NCBI RefSeq assembly: GCF_001005825.1
Contig: NZ_LBHV01000009.1
Location: 1-64,000 of the forward strand
DNA length: 64,000 nucleotides
Direction: 5' to 3'
From: Rhizobium sp. LC145
Lineage (GTDB): Bacteria > Pseudomonadota > Alphaproteobacteria > Rhizobiales > Rhizobiaceae
The position numbers and the translations under genes were made by a program. Shown here piece by piece: positions 63,686 through 64,000 of this stretch. The notes under the pieces were generated by a model. The model searched no databases. It saw nothing but the letters and a program-made list of their open reading frames with translations, and had not been told where the DNA came from. The first letter of the stretch is position 1; each line of letters starts with the position of its first letter.

Positions 63686-64000
63686 ACCTCCACGAACTGG
63701 TAGCGATCGATATCCACACCCATGCCGAGGAGCCCTGCTGCGGGCCACGCGATGACGGCTATGACGACTTCCAGGCCGGCATGGCGACGTATTTCAAGAA
63801 TCCGGCGGGTCACAAAGGCATGCTGCCAACGGTCGAAGAGACAGCAGCCTATTACCGCGAACGCAAGATCGGCTGCGTCATCTTCCCCGTGGATGCCGAA
63901 CGCGAAACCGGGTTTCGTCGCTACGAGAACGAGGAGGTGGCCAGGATCGCCGCCGAAAACCGCGACATCATGATCCCCTTCGCCTCGATCGACCCCGCCA
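63682..64000 (+). CDS. Amidohydrolase-family protein, N-terminal part (cut by window edge)
   Basis: The frame starts at an ATG overlapping the MarR stop (ATGA) and runs off the window after 106 residues. The opening IDIHTHAEEPCCGPRDDGYDD carries the HxH metal motif of the amidohydrolase superfamily, followed by KIGCVIFPVDAERETGFRRYEN. In the CoA-dependent beta-oxidative deacetylation pathway an amidohydrolase-type protein hydrolyses the 4-hydroxyphenyl-beta-ketoacyl-CoA; position and sequence style fit that role. Confidence 0.75.
   Translation, partial: MNLHELVAIDIHTHAEEPCCGPRDDGYDDFQAGMATYFKNPAGHKGMLPTVEETAAYYRERKIGCVIFPVDAERETGFRRYENEEVARIAAENRDIMIPFASIDPA

Overview
The window looks like part of a chromosome, chromid or megaplasmid of an alphaproteobacterium in the Rhizobiales, most likely Rhizobiaceae. 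This rests on general protein style, two DUF982 genes (a family abundant in rhizobia), a large number of ABC importers with dedicated regulators, high GC and frequent ATGA/GTGA translational overlaps. No rRNA, tRNA, CRISPR array or intact insertion sequence was seen. No similarity search was run; family calls come from reading the translated sequences.

Layout. 1-2450: gene debris (end of a VapC toxin, end of an outer-membrane barrel, a frameshifted Phd antitoxin and truncated VapC) around an AraC regulator and a small zinc-ribbon protein. 2635-8769: FadR-type regulator and a dipeptide/oligopeptide-type ABC importer. 8829-10985: Xre/MbcA antitoxin with RES toxin, recX, and a convergent truncated haemoglobin. 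11160-27377: a large sugar island with a LacI remnant, a MalEFGK-type importer containing a cytoplasmic apiosidase-like hydrolase, a DeoR repressor, an RbsABC-type importer with a DUF2291 lipoprotein, and divergently a TIM-barrel isomerase, split transketolase and FGGY kinase. The last four match the known D-apiose transketolase pathway, so the island is best read as one D-apiose (apioside) utilisation regulon.

27526-36013: a haem-acquisition locus: ECF sigma, FecR-type anti-sigma, HasR-like TonB receptor with STN domain, HasA-like haemophore, and type I secretion ABC and adaptor proteins. Two matching ECF-type promoters (GGAAAA-N14-TTGTCTA) precede the anti-sigma and receptor genes. 36041-42718: small exported and DUF982 proteins, a MarR/SDR pair, an SNase-like nuclease, and a HipBA toxin-antitoxin pair preceded by four operator-like repeats. 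42719-52788: a LysR gene divergent from a peptide-type ABC importer that encloses a DapA-like aldolase, two nucleoside hydrolases and a ribokinase, suggesting import and breakdown of a ribosylated compound.

52791-54620: a lipoprotein hydrolase and a broken MHYT-domain gene. 54624-64000: hydroxycinnamate degradation: Liv-type importer (with a LivM-LivG fusion), 3-hydroxyacyl-CoA dehydrogenase-like SDR, feruloyl-CoA synthetase, divergent enoyl-CoA hydratase, MarR regulator and the start of an amidohydrolase. This gene set fits the CoA-dependent beta-oxidative deacetylation route known from Agrobacterium and Rhodopseudomonas. The sugar and phenolic loci together suggest a plant-associated bacterium feeding on cell-wall pectin sugars and lignin-type phenolics.
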